From Arthrobacter sp. zg-Y238 (lineage in GTDB: Bacteria > Actinomycetota > Actinomycetes > Actinomycetales > Micrococcaceae): DNA of 64,000 bases. The number at the start of each line of letters is the position of its first letter. Position 1 is the stretch's first letter. Positions 1-10,765 of the stretch are shown here, piece by piece. Position numbers and translations under genes: made by a program. The notes beneath the pieces are model-generated. The model searched no databases. It was not told where the DNA came from and saw only the letters and a program-made list of their open reading frames with translations. The stretch is from assembly GCF_024385525.1 (NCBI RefSeq), contig NZ_JANFLU010000008.1, forward strand, positions 144,775 through 208,774. The letters run 5' to 3'.

Positions 1-2685
1 CACGAGATTGCACGCCGCTGGCTGGATTACTTCAGCAACAAGGGACATACGGTGGTGCCCTCGGCGTCGCTCGTCTCCAACGATCCCTCGCTGCTGTTCA
101 CCGTGGCCGGCATGGTGCCGTTCATCCCTTACCTCACCGCCCGCGAAAAGGCGCCGTACAGCCGGGCAACCAGCGTGCAGAAGTGCATCCGCACCGCGGA
201 CATCGAAGAAGTGGGCAAGACCGCCCGCCACGGCACCTTCTTCCAGATGGCGGGAAACTTCTCCTTCGGTGACTACTTCAAGGAAGAAGCGATCACCTAC
301 GCCTGGGAACTGCTGACCTCCGACGTGGAGAAGGGCGGTTACGGGCTGGACCCGCAGCGGCTCTGGGTCACCGTCTATGAAGACGGCGACGAGCGCGACG
401 ACGAAGCACGCGCCATCTGGCGGGACAAAGTCGGTGTTCCGAATGAACGCATCATCGGGACCGGCAAGGCGGACAACTACTGGAACACCGGACAGGCCGG
501 CCCGGGCGGCCCCTGCTCCGAGATCTACTACGACCGCGGCCCGGCCTACGGCCAGGAGGGCGGCCCGGCAGTAGACGAGACGCGCTACATCGAGATCTGG
601 AACCTGGTCTTTATGCAGTACCAGCTCTCCGCCGTGCGCTCCAAGACGGACTTCGACGTGGCCGGCGAACTGCCGCAGAAGAACATCGACACCGGCCTCG
701 GCCTTGAGCGTCTGGCCATGATCCTGCAGGGCGTGGAGAACATGTACGAGACGGACCAGGTCCGTCCCGTGCTGGACAAGGCCGCCGAGCTCTCCGGCAA
801 GACCTACACCAGCTCCGAAGACCCCTCGGACCCGCACCACACGGACGACGTCCGGATGCGCGTGGTTGCCGACCACATCCGCTCCGCCCTGATGCTGATT
901 TCGGACGGCGTGAGCCCCTCCAACGAAGGCCGCGGCTACGTGCTGCGCCGCCTCATCCGCCGGGCCGTGCGTGCCATGCGCCTGCTGGGCGTGGACACCG
1001 CCGTGCTGCCCGAACTCCTGCCCGTCTCCCGCGACGCCATGAAGGGTACGTACCCCGAGGTTGAAGCGGACTTCGCCCGGATCAGCCGGATTGCCTACGC
1101 CGAGGAGAAGGCGTTCCTGCGCACCATCGCCTCCGGCACCGAGCGCCTGGAAGAAGCCGTCAAGGTGTCCAAGGCTGCCGGAGCTCCGCTGAGCGGCGAA
1201 GAAGCGTTTGCCCTGCACGACACCTACGGTTTCCCCATCGACCTCACGCTGGAGATGGCCGAGGAAGCGGGACTGAAGGTCGACGAGGCCGGATTCCGCT
1301 CCCTCATGTCCGAGCAGCGCAAGCGCGCCCAGGCAGATGCCCGCGGGAAGAAGCACGGGCACGCCGATATGTCGGTGTTCAACGAACTGCTGGCCGCCGG
1401 CTCCACAGTGTTCACCGGCTACGACGAGCTGAAGACCGAATCGAAGGTCCGCGGCATCATTTCCGGGGACTCCCGGGTGGAATACGCCGGGCAGGGTTCG
1501 GAGATTTCCCTGGTGCTGGACTCCACCCCGTTCTACGCCGAAGCAGGCGGACAGGCCGCCGATACCGGCCTTATCACCGGTGACGGCTTCGTCCTCGAGG
1601 TGCAGGACGTCCAGCGCCCGGTCAAGGGACTGAGCGTACACAAGGCGATTGTCCGCGAAGGCGAGATCGCTGCCGGCGCCAACGTGCTGGCCGCCGTCGA
1701 CGCCCAGCGCCGCCACGAAGCGGAGCAGGCGCACTCCGGCACGCACATTGTGCATGCCGCCCTGCACCAGATCCTCGGCCCGGAAGCGCTGCAGCGCGGC
1801 TCCTTCAACAAGGCCGGCTACCTGCGCTTCGACTTCTCCTGGGGCGAAGGCCTCTCCGACGCCGCGAAGTCCGAAATCGAAGAGGTCTCCAACCTCGCGA
1901 TCCGCAGCAACTACCAGGTCGAGACCAAGGTCATGTCCCTGGCGGACGCCAAGGCCCTGGGCGCCACCGCACTGTTCGGCGAAGCCTACGGCGACACCGT
2001 GCGGGTCGTGGAAATGAACGGCGACTGGTCCCGCGAACTCTGCGGCGGTACACACGTGGCCTCGACGTCCCGCATCGGCAGCCTGACGCTGCTGGGCGAG
2101 CAGTCCGTGGGCTCCGGCAACCGCCGGGTCGAAGCCTTCGTGGGTATGGATGCCTTCCGTCACCTGGCCGCAGAGCGGGCACTGGTGAACGAGCTGTCCG
2201 AGATGCTCAAGGTCCCGTCGGCGCAGCTCCCGGACCGCCTTGCCGCCACCCTGGCAAAGCTGAAGTCCACCGAGAAGGAACTCGAAAGGCTGCGCCGCGA
2301 GCAGCTGTCCGCTTCCGCTGCCGCCCTCGTAGGCACTGCAGTTGACGTTGACGGCGTCCGGCTCCTGGCACACAACGCCGGCGAGGTCGGGGGAGCGGAT
2401 GATCTGCGCACCCTGGCCCTCGACCTGCGTTCCCGTCTGGGCAGCGAGCCCGCAGCGGTGGCTGTCGCAGGCGTCTCCAACAACCGTCCCGTAGTGATTG
2501 TTGCCACCAATGAAGGCGCCCGCGGCGCCGGCGTCAAGGCCGGTGCACTCGTCAAGGTTGCGGCCGGCGTGCTCGGCGGCGGCGGCGGCGGCAAGGACGA
2601 CGTCGCCCAGGGCGGCGGCTCCGACGCAGGCAGGATCGGAGATGCCCTCACGGCCATCCGCGAAGCCGTGGCCGGGCGGAGCTGA
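1..2685 (+). CDS. alaS: alanyl-tRNA synthetase, 5' end cut by window edge
   Basis: Charges tRNA-Ala with alanine in the cytoplasm and clears mischarged Ser/Gly through its editing domain. The reading frame is open from base 1 (HEIARRWLDYFSNKGHTVVP), the usual extreme N-terminus of AlaRS, so probably only a few codons are missing. The class II catalytic core follows (NFSFGDYFKEEA near residue 85). The editing/zinc site is visible as HSGTHIVHA (near residue 580) and CGGTH (near residue 681). The C-terminus ends in the DHHA1-type glycine-rich segment GVLGGGGGGKDD. About 894 residues are visible, the normal family length. ruvX follows after 1 nt, and the alaS-ruvX-mltG-aro order is usual in actinobacteria. 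Very confident apart from the missing start. Confidence 0.98.
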   Translation, partial: HEIARRWLDYFSNKGHTVVPSASLVSNDPSLLFTVAGMVPFIPYLTAREKAPYSRATSVQKCIRTADIEEVGKTARHGTFFQMAGNFSFGDYFKEEAITYAWELLTSDVEKGGYGLDPQRLWVTVYEDGDERDDEARAIWRDKVGVPNERIIGTGKADNYWNTGQAGPGGPCSEIYYDRGPAYGQEGGPAVDETRYIEIWNLVFMQYQLSAVRSKTDFDVAGELPQKNIDTGLGLERLAMILQGVENMYETDQVRPVLDKAAELSGKTYTSSEDPSDPHHTDDVRMRVVADHIRSALMLISDGVSPSNEGRGYVLRRLIRRAVRAMRLLGVDTAVLPELLPVSRDAMKGTYPEVEADFARISRIAYAEEKAFLRTIASGTERLEEAVKVSKAAGAPLSGEEAFALHDTYGFPIDLTLEMAEEAGLKVDEAGFRSLMSEQRKRAQADARGKKHGHADMSVFNELLAAGSTVFTGYDELKTESKVRGIISGDSRVEYAGQGSEISLVLDSTPFYAEAGGQAADTGLITGDGFVLEVQDVQRPVKGLSVHKAIVREGEIAAGANVLAAVDAQRRHEAEQAHSGTHIVHAALHQILGPEALQRGSFNKAGYLRFDFSWGEGLSDAAKSEIEEVSNLAIRSNYQVETKVMSLADAKALGATALFGEAYGDTVRVVEMNGDWSRELCGGTHVASTSRIGSLTLLGEQSVGSGNRRVEAFVGMDAFRHLAAERALVNELSEMLKVPSAQLPDRLAATLAKLKSTEKELERLRREQLSASAAALVGTAVDVDGVRLLAHNAGEVGGADDLRTLALDLRSRLGSEPAAVAVAGVSNNRPVVIVATNEGARGAGVKAGALVKVAAGVLGGGGGGKDDVAQGGGSDAGRIGDALTAIREAVAGRS

Positions 2686-2686
2686 C

Positions 2687-3259
2687 TTGAGTGGTCTGCA
2701 CGGGGTGAAGCTGGGCGTCGACGTCGGCCTGGTCCGGGTCGGCCTCGCAGCCAGCGACCCCGACGGCGTCCTGGCCATGCCGGTCAGGACGCTGAAGCGG
2801 GACGCGAAGAAGAACAGTGACATCCGCGTGGTGGTCCGGGAGGCTGCGGAGCGGGGTGCCGTTGAAGTGTTTGTCGGCCTGCCCCGCAGCCTGGGCGGCG
2901 GCGAAACCGCCTCCACGCAGATGGCACGGGACTACGCGCAGGCGCTGGTCCGCGCCCTGGCCGACGCCGGCCAGGAACAGCAGGTGCGGCTGGTGGACGA
3001 ACGCCTGACTACGGTCTCCGCGCACCGTTCCCTGCGCGAAGCTGGAATGAACAGCCGGAATCACCGTACAGTGGTTGATCAAGCGGCCGCTGTGGCTATT
3101 CTGCAGCAGTCTATTGACACACAACGATCCCTGAACCGGGACGTAGGGGAGCTGGTTACACTGCGCCGGCCGCGCCGCGAGAGCGGCGGGGTGCCGGCCC
3201 CGACTGAGGAGTTCGACATTTCGCAGGACATCGAGCGCGAAGGCGGTAATACGCCGTGA
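2687..3259 (+). CDS. ruvX: YqgF/RuvX family putative pre-16S rRNA nuclease / Holliday junction resolvase-like protein
   Basis: An RNase H-fold protein of the YqgF/RuvX family, linked to 16S rRNA 5'-end maturation and sometimes to Holliday junction resolution. I choose the TTG at 2687, one base after the alaS stop, because it starts MSGLHGVKLGVDVG, where GVDVGLVRVGLA is the first acidic RNase H motif. The second conserved block is VEVFVGLPRSLGGGE, and the third is VRLVDERLTTVSA with its conserved DERLTT. The product is 190 residues, slightly longer than the usual 140-160 because of a polar C-terminal tail (RRPRRESGG...) common in actinobacteria. It overlaps mltG by 4 nt (GTGA), implying translational coupling. 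Confidence 0.93.
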   Translation: MSGLHGVKLGVDVGLVRVGLAASDPDGVLAMPVRTLKRDAKKNSDIRVVVREAAERGAVEVFVGLPRSLGGGETASTQMARDYAQALVRALADAGQEQQVRLVDERLTTVSAHRSLREAGMNSRNHRTVVDQAAAVAILQQSIDTQRSLNRDVGELVTLRRPRRESGGVPAPTEEFDISQDIEREGGNTP

Positions 3260-4470
3260 GCCACAGATATCCCGATTACCCGGCCATGGCGGAGCCAGAC
3301 CGCAGGCCCGGACAGGGCGGCAGTGATGAACTCCCCGTGGGTGTGTTCTTCGAGGAGCCCGCGGACCTGCCCAGCCGCAGGAGCCAACGGCCGAGCCGTG
3401 AAAAGCAGCGCCGCCGCCGTCGCCGGACCATCATCATGGTCACCGTGCTGGCCGTATTTGCAGGGGTGATTTTCGGCCTCATTATGTTCCTTCGGGACCT
3501 GCTTGGCATGAACGAGATCCAGGACTACGAGGGTGCCGGCAACGGCACCGTGGCCTTTACCGTTGCAGAAGGTGACGGCCCGTTGCTGATCGGCGGAAAG
3601 CTCGAAGCCGAAGACATCGTCGCCACGTCCAAGGAATTCGTCAACGCCTTCACCGCCCAGTCGGACGGACGGGAAATCCAGCCCGGTACGTACGAAATGA
3701 AGTACCAGATGTCCTCCTCGGCCGCCGTGGATGCCTTGCTCGGGGACGGCGGCAGCCAGGTGCATTACGCGGCCGTTGCACGCGACCTGCGCCAGAGCGA
3801 GGTCTTCGAAGTCCTGAACACCTCCACCCGGATCCCGCTTTCGGAGTTCCAGGCGCTGGCCGCGGACCCGCAGCAGTTCGGCCTGCCGGAGGAAGCAGTA
3901 AGCCTAGAGGGCTACCTGCATCCGGGCGAATACCGGTTCGACGTCGAAAAGGACGCCACCGAGATCATTACCGAGATGGTGGATAACACCTTCGCTGAAC
4001 TCGAAGGGGCCGGTATTACCGATCCCGCCGAGCAGTACCGGATCCTGACCAAGGCCAGCATCATCCAGGCCGAGGCCGGGGAGGCTGACTACGGCGCCGT
4101 CGCCGGCTCCATCGAGAACCGGCTGGGCCCGGACAACAAGGAAACCAACGGGCTGATCCAGTCCGATGCCACGGTGACCTACGGTCTGAACCGCAAGAGC
4201 TACGAACTCACGCCGGAGGAAAAAGCGGACAAATCCAACCCGTACAACACCTATGCCAACCCCGGCCTGCCCGTCGGTCCCATCGGTTCCCCGAGCCGGG
4301 AGGCCATTGAGGCAGCGGCCAACCCGGATGACGTCCCGTATTACTACTGGGTCACCGTCAACCTGGACAGCGGCGAAACCAAGTTCTCCTCCACCCTCGC
4401 CGAGCACGCCAAGTACGTCGAGGAATACCAGAACTGGTGCAGTACCCAAAAAGCCGGGCGGTGCGGTTAG
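3256..4470 (+). CDS. mltG: endolytic murein transglycosylase MltG (YceG-like)
   Basis: Cleaves nascent glycan strands in peptidoglycan at the outer face of the membrane, probably setting strand length. GTG start overlapping ruvX. The N-terminus (residues 1-55) is cytoplasmic and basic (RRSQRPSREKQRRRRRR), followed by one membrane anchor (about residues 56-80, IIMVTVLAVFAGVIFGLIMF). The extracellular part carries the YceG signature: ASIIQAEAGEADYGAVAGS with the catalytic-type Glu, then GLIQSDATVTYGL, YNTYANPGLPVGPIGSPS and the terminal YYYWVTVN. The 404-residue length and topology fit the family. It lies immediately before aroE, as in related actinobacteria. Confidence 0.95.
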   Translation: MSHRYPDYPAMAEPDRRPGQGGSDELPVGVFFEEPADLPSRRSQRPSREKQRRRRRRTIIMVTVLAVFAGVIFGLIMFLRDLLGMNEIQDYEGAGNGTVAFTVAEGDGPLLIGGKLEAEDIVATSKEFVNAFTAQSDGREIQPGTYEMKYQMSSSAAVDALLGDGGSQVHYAAVARDLRQSEVFEVLNTSTRIPLSEFQALAADPQQFGLPEEAVSLEGYLHPGEYRFDVEKDATEIITEMVDNTFAELEGAGITDPAEQYRILTKASIIQAEAGEADYGAVAGSIENRLGPDNKETNGLIQSDATVTYGLNRKSYELTPEEKADKSNPYNTYANPGLPVGPIGSPSREAIEAAANPDDVPYYYWVTVNLDSGETKFSSTLAEHAKYVEEYQNWCSTQKAGRCG

Positions 4471-4472
4471 GG

Positions 4473-5342
4473 GTGGATAGCACTGCGCGGCGCGCAGCCG
4501 TGCTGGGGCATCCGATCAGCCATTCCAGGTCGCCCCGGCTGCACCGGGCTGCATACGCCCATTTGGGTTTCGACTGCAGCTACGAGGCAATAGACCTTCG
4601 CGTTGAGGAGGCCGCGGGATTCGCGGCCTCCCTCCGCGGGCAGGCGGGCTGGACCGGTCTGTCCGTCACTATGCCGCTGAAGGCGGTCATGGTGGCGCAG
4701 ATGGACGAAGTCGAGCCGCTGGTGAAGGCACTCGGGGTGCTGAATACAGTGACCTTCTCCCTGACGGGATCCCGCACGGTCCTGACCGGCCACAATACCG
4801 ACGTCGCAGGCATTGCCGGCGCGCTGCGGTACGCCGGAATCGGTGCCCGGCCCCGCGCCGTGGTGCTGGGTGCGGGCGGAACGGCGTGCGCGGCCATTGC
4901 GGCCCTCGCGCAGCTGGACGCGTCCGAAACTGTGGTCTGTGCCCGTCGGTTCCCGGAACCCGCCCCCGGCCAGGCCGGGGTATTAGACGCAGGCCGCGCA
5001 ACCGGCGTTGCTGTCCGCCCGCGCCCGTGGGAGGAGGCGGCCGAGGCCTGTGCGGCTGCCGACGTCGTAATCTGCACGCTGCCGCCGCACGGCGCCGACG
5101 GCCTGGCAGAGGACATCGCCGAAGTCCGGGATGGTGCCATCCTCCTGGATGCCGCGTACGACCCATGGCCAAGCCGGATCGCGTCCGTCTGGTCCGGGTT
5201 CGGCGGAACGGTGGTGCCGGGCATCGAGATGCTGCTCTACCAGGCCGTGGAGCAGGTAAAGCTGTTTACCGGGGAAGCCTTCTTTGACGAACCCGGCGTC
5301 ACAAACGCCATGTGTGACGCCGTGGGAATCCCGCGGCGCTGA
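4473..5342 (+). CDS. aroE: shikimate dehydrogenase
   Basis: NADPH-dependent reduction of 3-dehydroshikimate to shikimate, step four of the chorismate pathway. Conserved blocks are the shikimate-binding [18 protein letters not shown] (residues ~10-27), SVTMPLKA with the catalytic Lys, [11 protein letters not shown] with the catalytic Asp, and the Rossmann loop [12 protein letters not shown]. The start is ambiguous: in-frame GTG codons lie at 4437, 4461 and 4473, and none has a convincing ribosome-binding site. I chose 4473, 2 nt after the mltG stop, because it gives a normal N-terminus (about 289 residues). First of four consecutive shikimate genes (aroE-aroC-aroK-aroB). SVTMPLK instead of the commoner NVTxPxK is a conservative variation. 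Confidence 0.93.
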   Translation: MDSTARRAAVLGHPISHSRSPRLHRAAYAHLGFDCSYEAIDLRVEEAAGFAASLRGQAGWTGLSVTMPLKAVMVAQMDEVEPLVKALGVLNTVTFSLTGSRTVLTGHNTDVAGIAGALRYAGIGARPRAVVLGAGGTACAAIAALAQLDASETVVCARRFPEPAPGQAGVLDAGRATGVAVRPRPWEEAAEACAAADVVICTLPPHGADGLAEDIAEVRDGAILLDAAYDPWPSRIASVWSGFGGTVVPGIEMLLYQAVEQVKLFTGEAFFDEPGVTNAMCDAVGIPRR

Positions 5343-5374
5343 ACGCCCCCGCCGGGCATGGCAGTATTGAAAGC

Positions 5375-6583
5375 ATGTTGCGTTGGTTGACCGCCGGTGA
5401 GTCCCATGGCCCTGCATTGGTCGGAATTGTTGAAGGTGTCCCTGCCGGAGTGGAAGTGGACAGCACCCTGATTTCCGCTGCACTGGCCCGCCGCCGCCTC
5501 GGCTACGGCCGCGGCGCCCGGATGAAATTCGAACAGGATGCGGTACGCATCCTCGGCGGCGTCCGCCACGGCAAAACCCAGGGCGGGCCGGTGGCCATCG
5601 AGATCGGCAACACCGAGTGGCCCAAATGGGAACAGGTGATGGCTGCGGATCCGGTGGATCCGGCAGTCCTGGCCGACTCTGCCCGCAACGCGCCCCTCAC
5701 CCGCCCCCGTCCGGGGCATGCTGATTTCACCGGCATGCAGAAGTACGGTTTTGACGAAGCCCGTCCCGTCCTGGAACGTGCCAGCGCCCGGGAAACCGCG
5801 ACCCGCGTGGCGCTTGGCGCCGTCGCCTCTGCCTTCCTGAAGCAGCTGGGCATTGAGCTGGTCAGCCATACCGTGGGCATTGCCGGCGTGATGGCGCCCG
5901 GGGACTCGGCGTTGCCGCTCCCGGCCGACGTCGACGCGCTCGACGCCGATCCGATGCGCTGCTTCGATGCAGGCGTCTCGGCCGCCATGGTTGCCGAAGT
6001 CGATGCCGCCCACAAGGAGGGCGAAACGCTCGGGGGAGTGGTGGAGGTGCTGGCCTACGGGCTGCCGCCGGGACTGGGCAGCTACGTTCACTGGGACCGC
6101 CGGCTCGACGCCCGGATCGCCGGTGCCCTGATGGGTATCCAGGCCATCAAGGGCGTGGAAGTAGGGGACGGTTTCCTCACTGCCACCCGCCGCGGTTCCG
6201 CCGCGCACGACGAAATCCTGCAGGACGCCGAGGGCCGCGTGGTCCGCTCGGGCAACCGCGCCGGCGGCATTGAAGGCGGCATGAGCATCGGGGAGCTGCT
6301 GCGGGTACGTGCCGCAATGAAACCCATTGCCACCGTGCCGCGGGCGCTGCGCACCGTTGACGTAAGTACCTCCGAACCGGCCCGGGCCCACCACCAGCGG
6401 TCGGATGTCTGTGCGGTCCCCGCTGCCGGTGTGGTTGCCGAAGCCATGGTGGCGTTGGTCCTGGCCGAAGCCGTGATCGAGAAGTTCGGCGGCGATTCCG
6501 TGCCCGAAACCGCCCGGAACCTGCACGCCTACCTGGCCGCCATCCCGCAGCCGCTGGAATCCGCCGGTACCGATGTCCTCTAG
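5375..6583 (+). CDS. aroC: chorismate synthase
   Basis: Makes chorismate from EPSP using reduced FMN, the last step of the shikimate pathway. It has the chorismate synthase signatures: [23 protein letters not shown] at the N-terminus, [15 protein letters not shown] with FMN/substrate-binding residues, [27 protein letters not shown] and, near the C-terminus, [18 protein letters not shown]. 402 residues, typical for the actinobacterial enzyme. ATG start 32 nt after aroE. It overlaps aroK by 11 nt, so the two are translationally linked. Confidence 0.97.
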   Translation: MLRWLTAGESHGPALVGIVEGVPAGVEVDSTLISAALARRRLGYGRGARMKFEQDAVRILGGVRHGKTQGGPVAIEIGNTEWPKWEQVMAADPVDPAVLADSARNAPLTRPRPGHADFTGMQKYGFDEARPVLERASARETATRVALGAVASAFLKQLGIELVSHTVGIAGVMAPGDSALPLPADVDALDADPMRCFDAGVSAAMVAEVDAAHKEGETLGGVVEVLAYGLPPGLGSYVHWDRRLDARIAGALMGIQAIKGVEVGDGFLTATRRGSAAHDEILQDAEGRVVRSGNRAGGIEGGMSIGELLRVRAAMKPIATVPRALRTVDVSTSEPARAHHQRSDVCAVPAAGVVAEAMVALVLAEAVIEKFGGDSVPETARNLHAYLAAIPQPLESAGTDVL

Positions 6584-7115
6584 GAACGGCAGGTCCAGGG
6601 CGCTCGACCGGCACCTGGTCCTGATGGGCTTTATGGCAGCCGGGAAATCGGTGGTCGGCCGCGGGTTCGCGGCCCGCCAGGGGATGCCGTTCCTGGATAC
6701 CGACGAGGCCGTAGTGGCACGCTACGGCCCCATTGCCGGTATCTTCAGCGCCTACGGTGAGCACTATTTCCGGGAGGTCGAGGCGCGGACCGTTGCCGCG
6801 GCGCTCGAAGCCCGGGTGCCCACGGTCATCTCGCTGGGCGGCGGAGCCGTACTGGACTCGGGGACGCAGCAGTTGCTCAGCGGCGCCACTGTAGTGTTTC
6901 TGGATACGGACCTTGCCACAGTGCTTCCGCGGATCACCCGTGCAGGCCACCGTCCACTGCTCGCACCGGACCCGGTCCGGCGCTGGCAGGAGCTGGCGGA
7001 CATCCGCCGCCCCATATACGAATCCCTGGCCGACATCACCATAGACACCAGGGGACTCACCGTTCCGGCCATTATTGACCGGCTGACTTCCGTCCTCATC
7101 AAAGGAGAAGACTAG
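6573..7115 (+). CDS. aroK: shikimate kinase
   Basis: Phosphorylates shikimate at the 3-hydroxyl with ATP. A small P-loop protein of 180 residues: Walker A is [12 protein letters not shown] (residues ~18-29), the shikimate-binding Asp region is FLDTDEAVV, and [11 protein letters not shown] is the conserved GGG substrate loop. The lid region contains TRAGHRPLL. The start overlaps the aroC end by 11 nt. A well-formed Shine-Dalgarno (AAAGGAG) lies inside its last codons and serves aroB. MAAGKS replaces the commoner GxGKS/T sequence, which is usual for actinobacterial AroK. Confidence 0.95.
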   Translation: MSSRNGRSRALDRHLVLMGFMAAGKSVVGRGFAARQGMPFLDTDEAVVARYGPIAGIFSAYGEHYFREVEARTVAAALEARVPTVISLGGGAVLDSGTQQLLSGATVVFLDTDLATVLPRITRAGHRPLLAPDPVRRWQELADIRRPIYESLADITIDTRGLTVPAIIDRLTSVLIKGED

Positions 7116-8237
<1,122 letters not shown>

Positions 8238-8278
8238 GTTCTGCGCGAGCGGGTAGAATAGTCGACGGACTTGAATAA

Positions 8279-8314
8279 AACGTACTTTGACTAACGAACG
8301 TACTTTGATTAACG
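8279..8314 (+). repeat. 18-bp tandem repeat in the efp 5' leader
   Basis: Two adjacent copies, AACGTACTTTGACTAACG (8279-8296) and AACGTACTTTGATTAACG (8297-8314), differ at one base. They sit between a TAGAAT -10-like hexamer at 8254-8259 and the efp Shine-Dalgarno, so they would be in the untranslated leader if transcription starts just after that hexamer. The third partial ACTGACTAAC echoes the unit end. AT-rich relative to the surroundings. No function is evident. Confidence 0.7.
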
Positions 8315-8339
8315 ACTGACTAACAACGGAAGAGAAACT

Positions 8340-8903
8340 GTGGCGACGACCAACGACATCAAGAACGGCACCGTGCTGAAGCTTGAAGGCAACCTCTGGA
8401 GCATCATCGAGTTCCAGCACGTGAAGCCGGGCAAGGGTGGTGCGTTCGTCCGTACCAAGATGCGCAACGTGACTTCGGGCAAGGTAGTGGACAAGACGTT
8501 CAACGCCGGCATCAAGGTCGAGACCGCCACCGTGGACCGCCGCGATTACCAGTACCTGTACCAGGACGGCGAAGACTACGTCTTCATGGACACCTCCGAC
8601 TTCGACCAGCTCACGGTCCCCGGCAAGATTGTCGGTGACAACGCGAACTTCATGATGGAGTCCATGATGGTCACCATCGCGATCCACGAAGGTTCGCCGC
8701 TGTACATCGAGCTGCCGCCGTCGGTCACCATGGAAATCACCTACACGGAGCCGGGCCTGCAGGGCGACCGCTCCACCGGCGGCACCAAGCCCGCCACCAT
8801 CGAGACCGGCTACGAGATCCAGGTGCCCCTGTTCCTGGAGCAGGGCACCAAGGTCAAGGTTGACACCCGCACCGGCGACTACCTGGGACGCGTTAACGAG
8901 TGA
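8340..8903 (+). CDS. efp: translation elongation factor P
   Basis: Binds stalled ribosomes between the P and E sites and rescues synthesis at proline runs. 187 residues with the three-domain EF-P plan: KOW-like domain I with the loop [16 protein letters not shown], whose tip Lys enters the peptidyl-transferase centre; an OB domain starting near [20 protein letters not shown]; and the C-terminal signature [22 protein letters not shown] start, preceded by GGAAGAGA as ribosome-binding site. Overlaps nusB by 4 nt (GTGA). Confidence 0.97.
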   Translation: MATTNDIKNGTVLKLEGNLWSIIEFQHVKPGKGGAFVRTKMRNVTSGKVVDKTFNAGIKVETATVDRRDYQYLYQDGEDYVFMDTSDFDQLTVPGKIVGDNANFMMESMMVTIAIHEGSPLYIELPPSVTMEITYTEPGLQGDRSTGGTKPATIETGYEIQVPLFLEQGTKVKVDTRTGDYLGRVNE

Positions 8904-9310
8904 GTGCACGCAGTAAAGCACGGACCCGGGCACTGGAGGTCCTTTTCGAAGCCGAACAGCGTTCGGTTTCTGCCTTCGATGCCATTCGGGCCCGCCGCGA
9001 AAAGACCGACCAGACCATCAACCCCTACACCATGGACCTGGTGGAAGGCGTGGTTGCGATGCAGGAGCAGATCGATGAGTTCCTGAGCACGTATTCGCAG
9101 GGCTGGACGCTTGATCGCATGCCTTCGGTGGACCGCATCATCCTCCGCCTGGGCACTTGGGAACTTCTCTACAACGACGACGTTCCCGACAAGGTGGCCA
9201 TCAGCGAAGCCGTGGAATTGGCGAAAGCGCTCTCCACGGACGAATCCCCGGCCTTCATCAACGGCCTGCTCGGACGGCTGCAGGAACTCAAGCCGTCCCT
9301 GCTGGCCTAG
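8900..9310 (+). CDS. nusB: transcription antitermination factor NusB
   Basis: RNA-binding partner of NusE (S10) in rRNA antitermination. The 136-residue protein has the NusB plan: N-terminal basic helix [20 protein letters not shown], then the conserved [23 protein letters not shown] and [36 protein letters not shown] start overlapping the efp stop. The efp-nusB pair is common in Gram-positive bacteria. Transcription ends at the hairpin beginning 22 nt downstream. Confidence 0.97.
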   Translation: MSARSKARTRALEVLFEAEQRSVSAFDAIRARREKTDQTINPYTMDLVEGVVAMQEQIDEFLSTYSQGWTLDRMPSVDRIILRLGTWELLYNDDVPDKVAISEAVELAKALSTDESPAFINGLLGRLQELKPSLLA

Positions 9311-9331
9311 CCAGGATCCAAACAGCCAGAA

Positions 9332-9361
9332 AAAAGACCGGCCCCGCGGGGCCGGTCTTTT
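9332..9361. terminator. bidirectional rho-independent terminator between nusB and prsW
   Basis: A perfect 10-bp GC-rich stem (GACCGGCCCC, 9336-9345; GGGGCCGGTC, 9348-9357) is flanked by AAAA on the left and TTTT on the right, so it reads as an intrinsic terminator on both strands. It serves nusB on + and the convergent protease gene on -. Confidence 0.9.
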
Positions 9362-9398
9362 CTGCGTCTCAGGCGTTTCCAGTTGTTTTCAGCCGTTT

Positions 9399-10619
9399 CT
9401 ACCGGGGCTGCAGGGCCTGCCCGGCCAGCATGGTGGTCCGGATGCCGGTCACTTCACCCAGCAGGGTCCGCTCGTACTCCATATTGGCGCTGACATCCCG
9501 GCCGGAGGCGATCTGCTGCCGGGTCAAGGCCAGGCGGGTGGCCCGCCGGATGAATTCCTTCATGTGCGGTGCCGCCCCGGCGGCCCGGGCCCAGCCCATT
9601 GCCTGGCGGCGGCCGGCACCGGTGGCCAGCATCCTCACTTCTGCAGGGGTGAACCAGCCCGCCGTGGCGTATTCGGAGAGCCGTCGCAGGGTCAGGCGCT
9701 GCTCCGCGCGGCGCAGCAGCCATACGCCGGTGACCGCCGCCCCGAAGAACGGGACCTGGAGCAGGAAGTAGAAGAGGAAGAAGTCCCCGAAAAACAACGC
9801 GGGGCCGCCGTTCCACAGCATGTGCCCCAGCATGGCCGGAATCAAGCCGAGCACGAAGGCCGGCAGGATCCACGCGTTGCCCGCACGCCGCGCCGCCAGG
9901 CCCAGGGCGAGCCCGGTGCAGGCGGTGAACAGGACATGCGCAAAGGGCGAGAGCAGCCCGCGGAGGATGAAAATAAACCCGAGCTCGTACACCGTTTCCG
10001 GGCCGGCCGTCCGCAGCGCCGACCCGAAGTAGAGGATGTTTTCCGTGAAGGCGAACCCCGCTGCCACGGCGGCGGCAAACACGATGCCGTCCACCGGCCC
10101 GTCAAAGATCCGCCGTCGCACCAGCAGCAGCAGGAGGATGCCCAGGCCCTTGGCGATCTCCTCCACCACGGGAGCCTGGACCACCGCGCCCAGCAGGTCC
10201 GCCGAGCCGTAGGGGACCAGCTCCAGCAGGGCATACGTGAAGTACGGGCCAACCAGCAGGGCGATGGCCACTGAAACCCCGGCGCCCCAGAGGAAGGAGA
10301 AAACCAGGCTGCTGCGCGGTTCCGGTTCCCACCGGTCCACCCACCAGATACCCAGCACACAGATGCCCAGGGGAACCAGCGCGAGGAGCCCGCAGATAAT
10401 AAAGGCCGGCGGGCCGAGGCCGTCGACCAGGTACATGCCCACCCAGGCCAGTGCTACGGCGGAGAGCGCAATCAGCACTACGGTGGCGGCCAGGCCCTTG
10501 TCCCGGCGTGGTGCCGGAGGGGACCAGAACGCCTGGACGGGTGCGGCGCCGTCGGCAGGGCCGTAGCCCGGAGGGGCTGGATGCTGCTGCTGGGCGGGGA
10601 AGATACCGGGTGCGCTCAT
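9399..10619 (-). CDS. PrsW-family intramembrane metalloprotease
   Basis: A polytopic membrane protein of about 406 residues. Hydrophobic segments begin near residue 45 (GLAATVVLIALSAVALAWVG). The PrsW motifs are present: VVEEIAKGLGILLLLL with the Glu-Glu pair, GFAFTENILYFGSAL, and a late HMLWNG whose His is a candidate active-site residue. The family includes PrsW of Bacillus, which clips the anti-sigma RsiW; the substrate here is unknown. The N-terminal 40 residues are proline-rich and cytoplasmic. I prefer the ATG at 10619 (MSAPGIFPAQQ, with GAGCAGG upstream on this strand) over an earlier in-frame start. Convergent with nusB, divergent from pyrR. Confidence 0.85.
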   Translation of the reverse strand: MSAPGIFPAQQQHPAPPGYGPADGAAPVQAFWSPPAPRRDKGLAATVVLIALSAVALAWVGMYLVDGLGPPAFIICGLLALVPLGICVLGIWWVDRWEPEPRSSLVFSFLWGAGVSVAIALLVGPYFTYALLELVPYGSADLLGAVVQAPVVEEIAKGLGILLLLLVRRRIFDGPVDGIVFAAAVAAGFAFTENILYFGSALRTAGPETVYELGFIFILRGLLSPFAHVLFTACTGLALGLAARRAGNAWILPAFVLGLIPAMLGHMLWNGGPALFFGDFFLFYFLLQVPFFGAAVTGVWLLRRAEQRLTLRRLSEYATAGWFTPAEVRMLATGAGRRQAMGWARAAGAAPHMKEFIRRATRLALTRQQIASGRDVSANMEYERTLLGEVTGIRTTMLAGQALQPR

Positions 10620-10702
10620 GCGCTGGGCCTGCTCATAGCAGACAGGATAGTTGCAGCGCGGCACTTACCGTCACACACAGCGGGCGGCGGCGTGGCCTGT
10701 GA

Positions 10703-10752
10703 TAGCTTGGTGCCGCATTCAACCTTTAAGTTCCGTCCTGTGAGGCGGGGAA
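10703..10752 (+). promoter_or_regulatory. pyr operon leader with PyrR-binding-loop-like sequence
   Basis: CGTCCTGTGAGGCG at 10734-10747 matches 12 of 14 positions of the PyrR anti-antiterminator loop consensus (ARUCCNGNGAGGYU). Flanking TTCCG and CGGGGAA can pair to close a hairpin just before the AAGGAGGAAG ribosome-binding site of pyrR. A TAGCTT hexamer at 10703-10708 is a possible -10 box. There is no T-tract terminator between this loop and pyrR, so PyrR bound here would more likely block translation initiation than attenuate transcription. Confidence 0.6.
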
Positions 10753-10765
10753 GGAGGAAGCGAAT

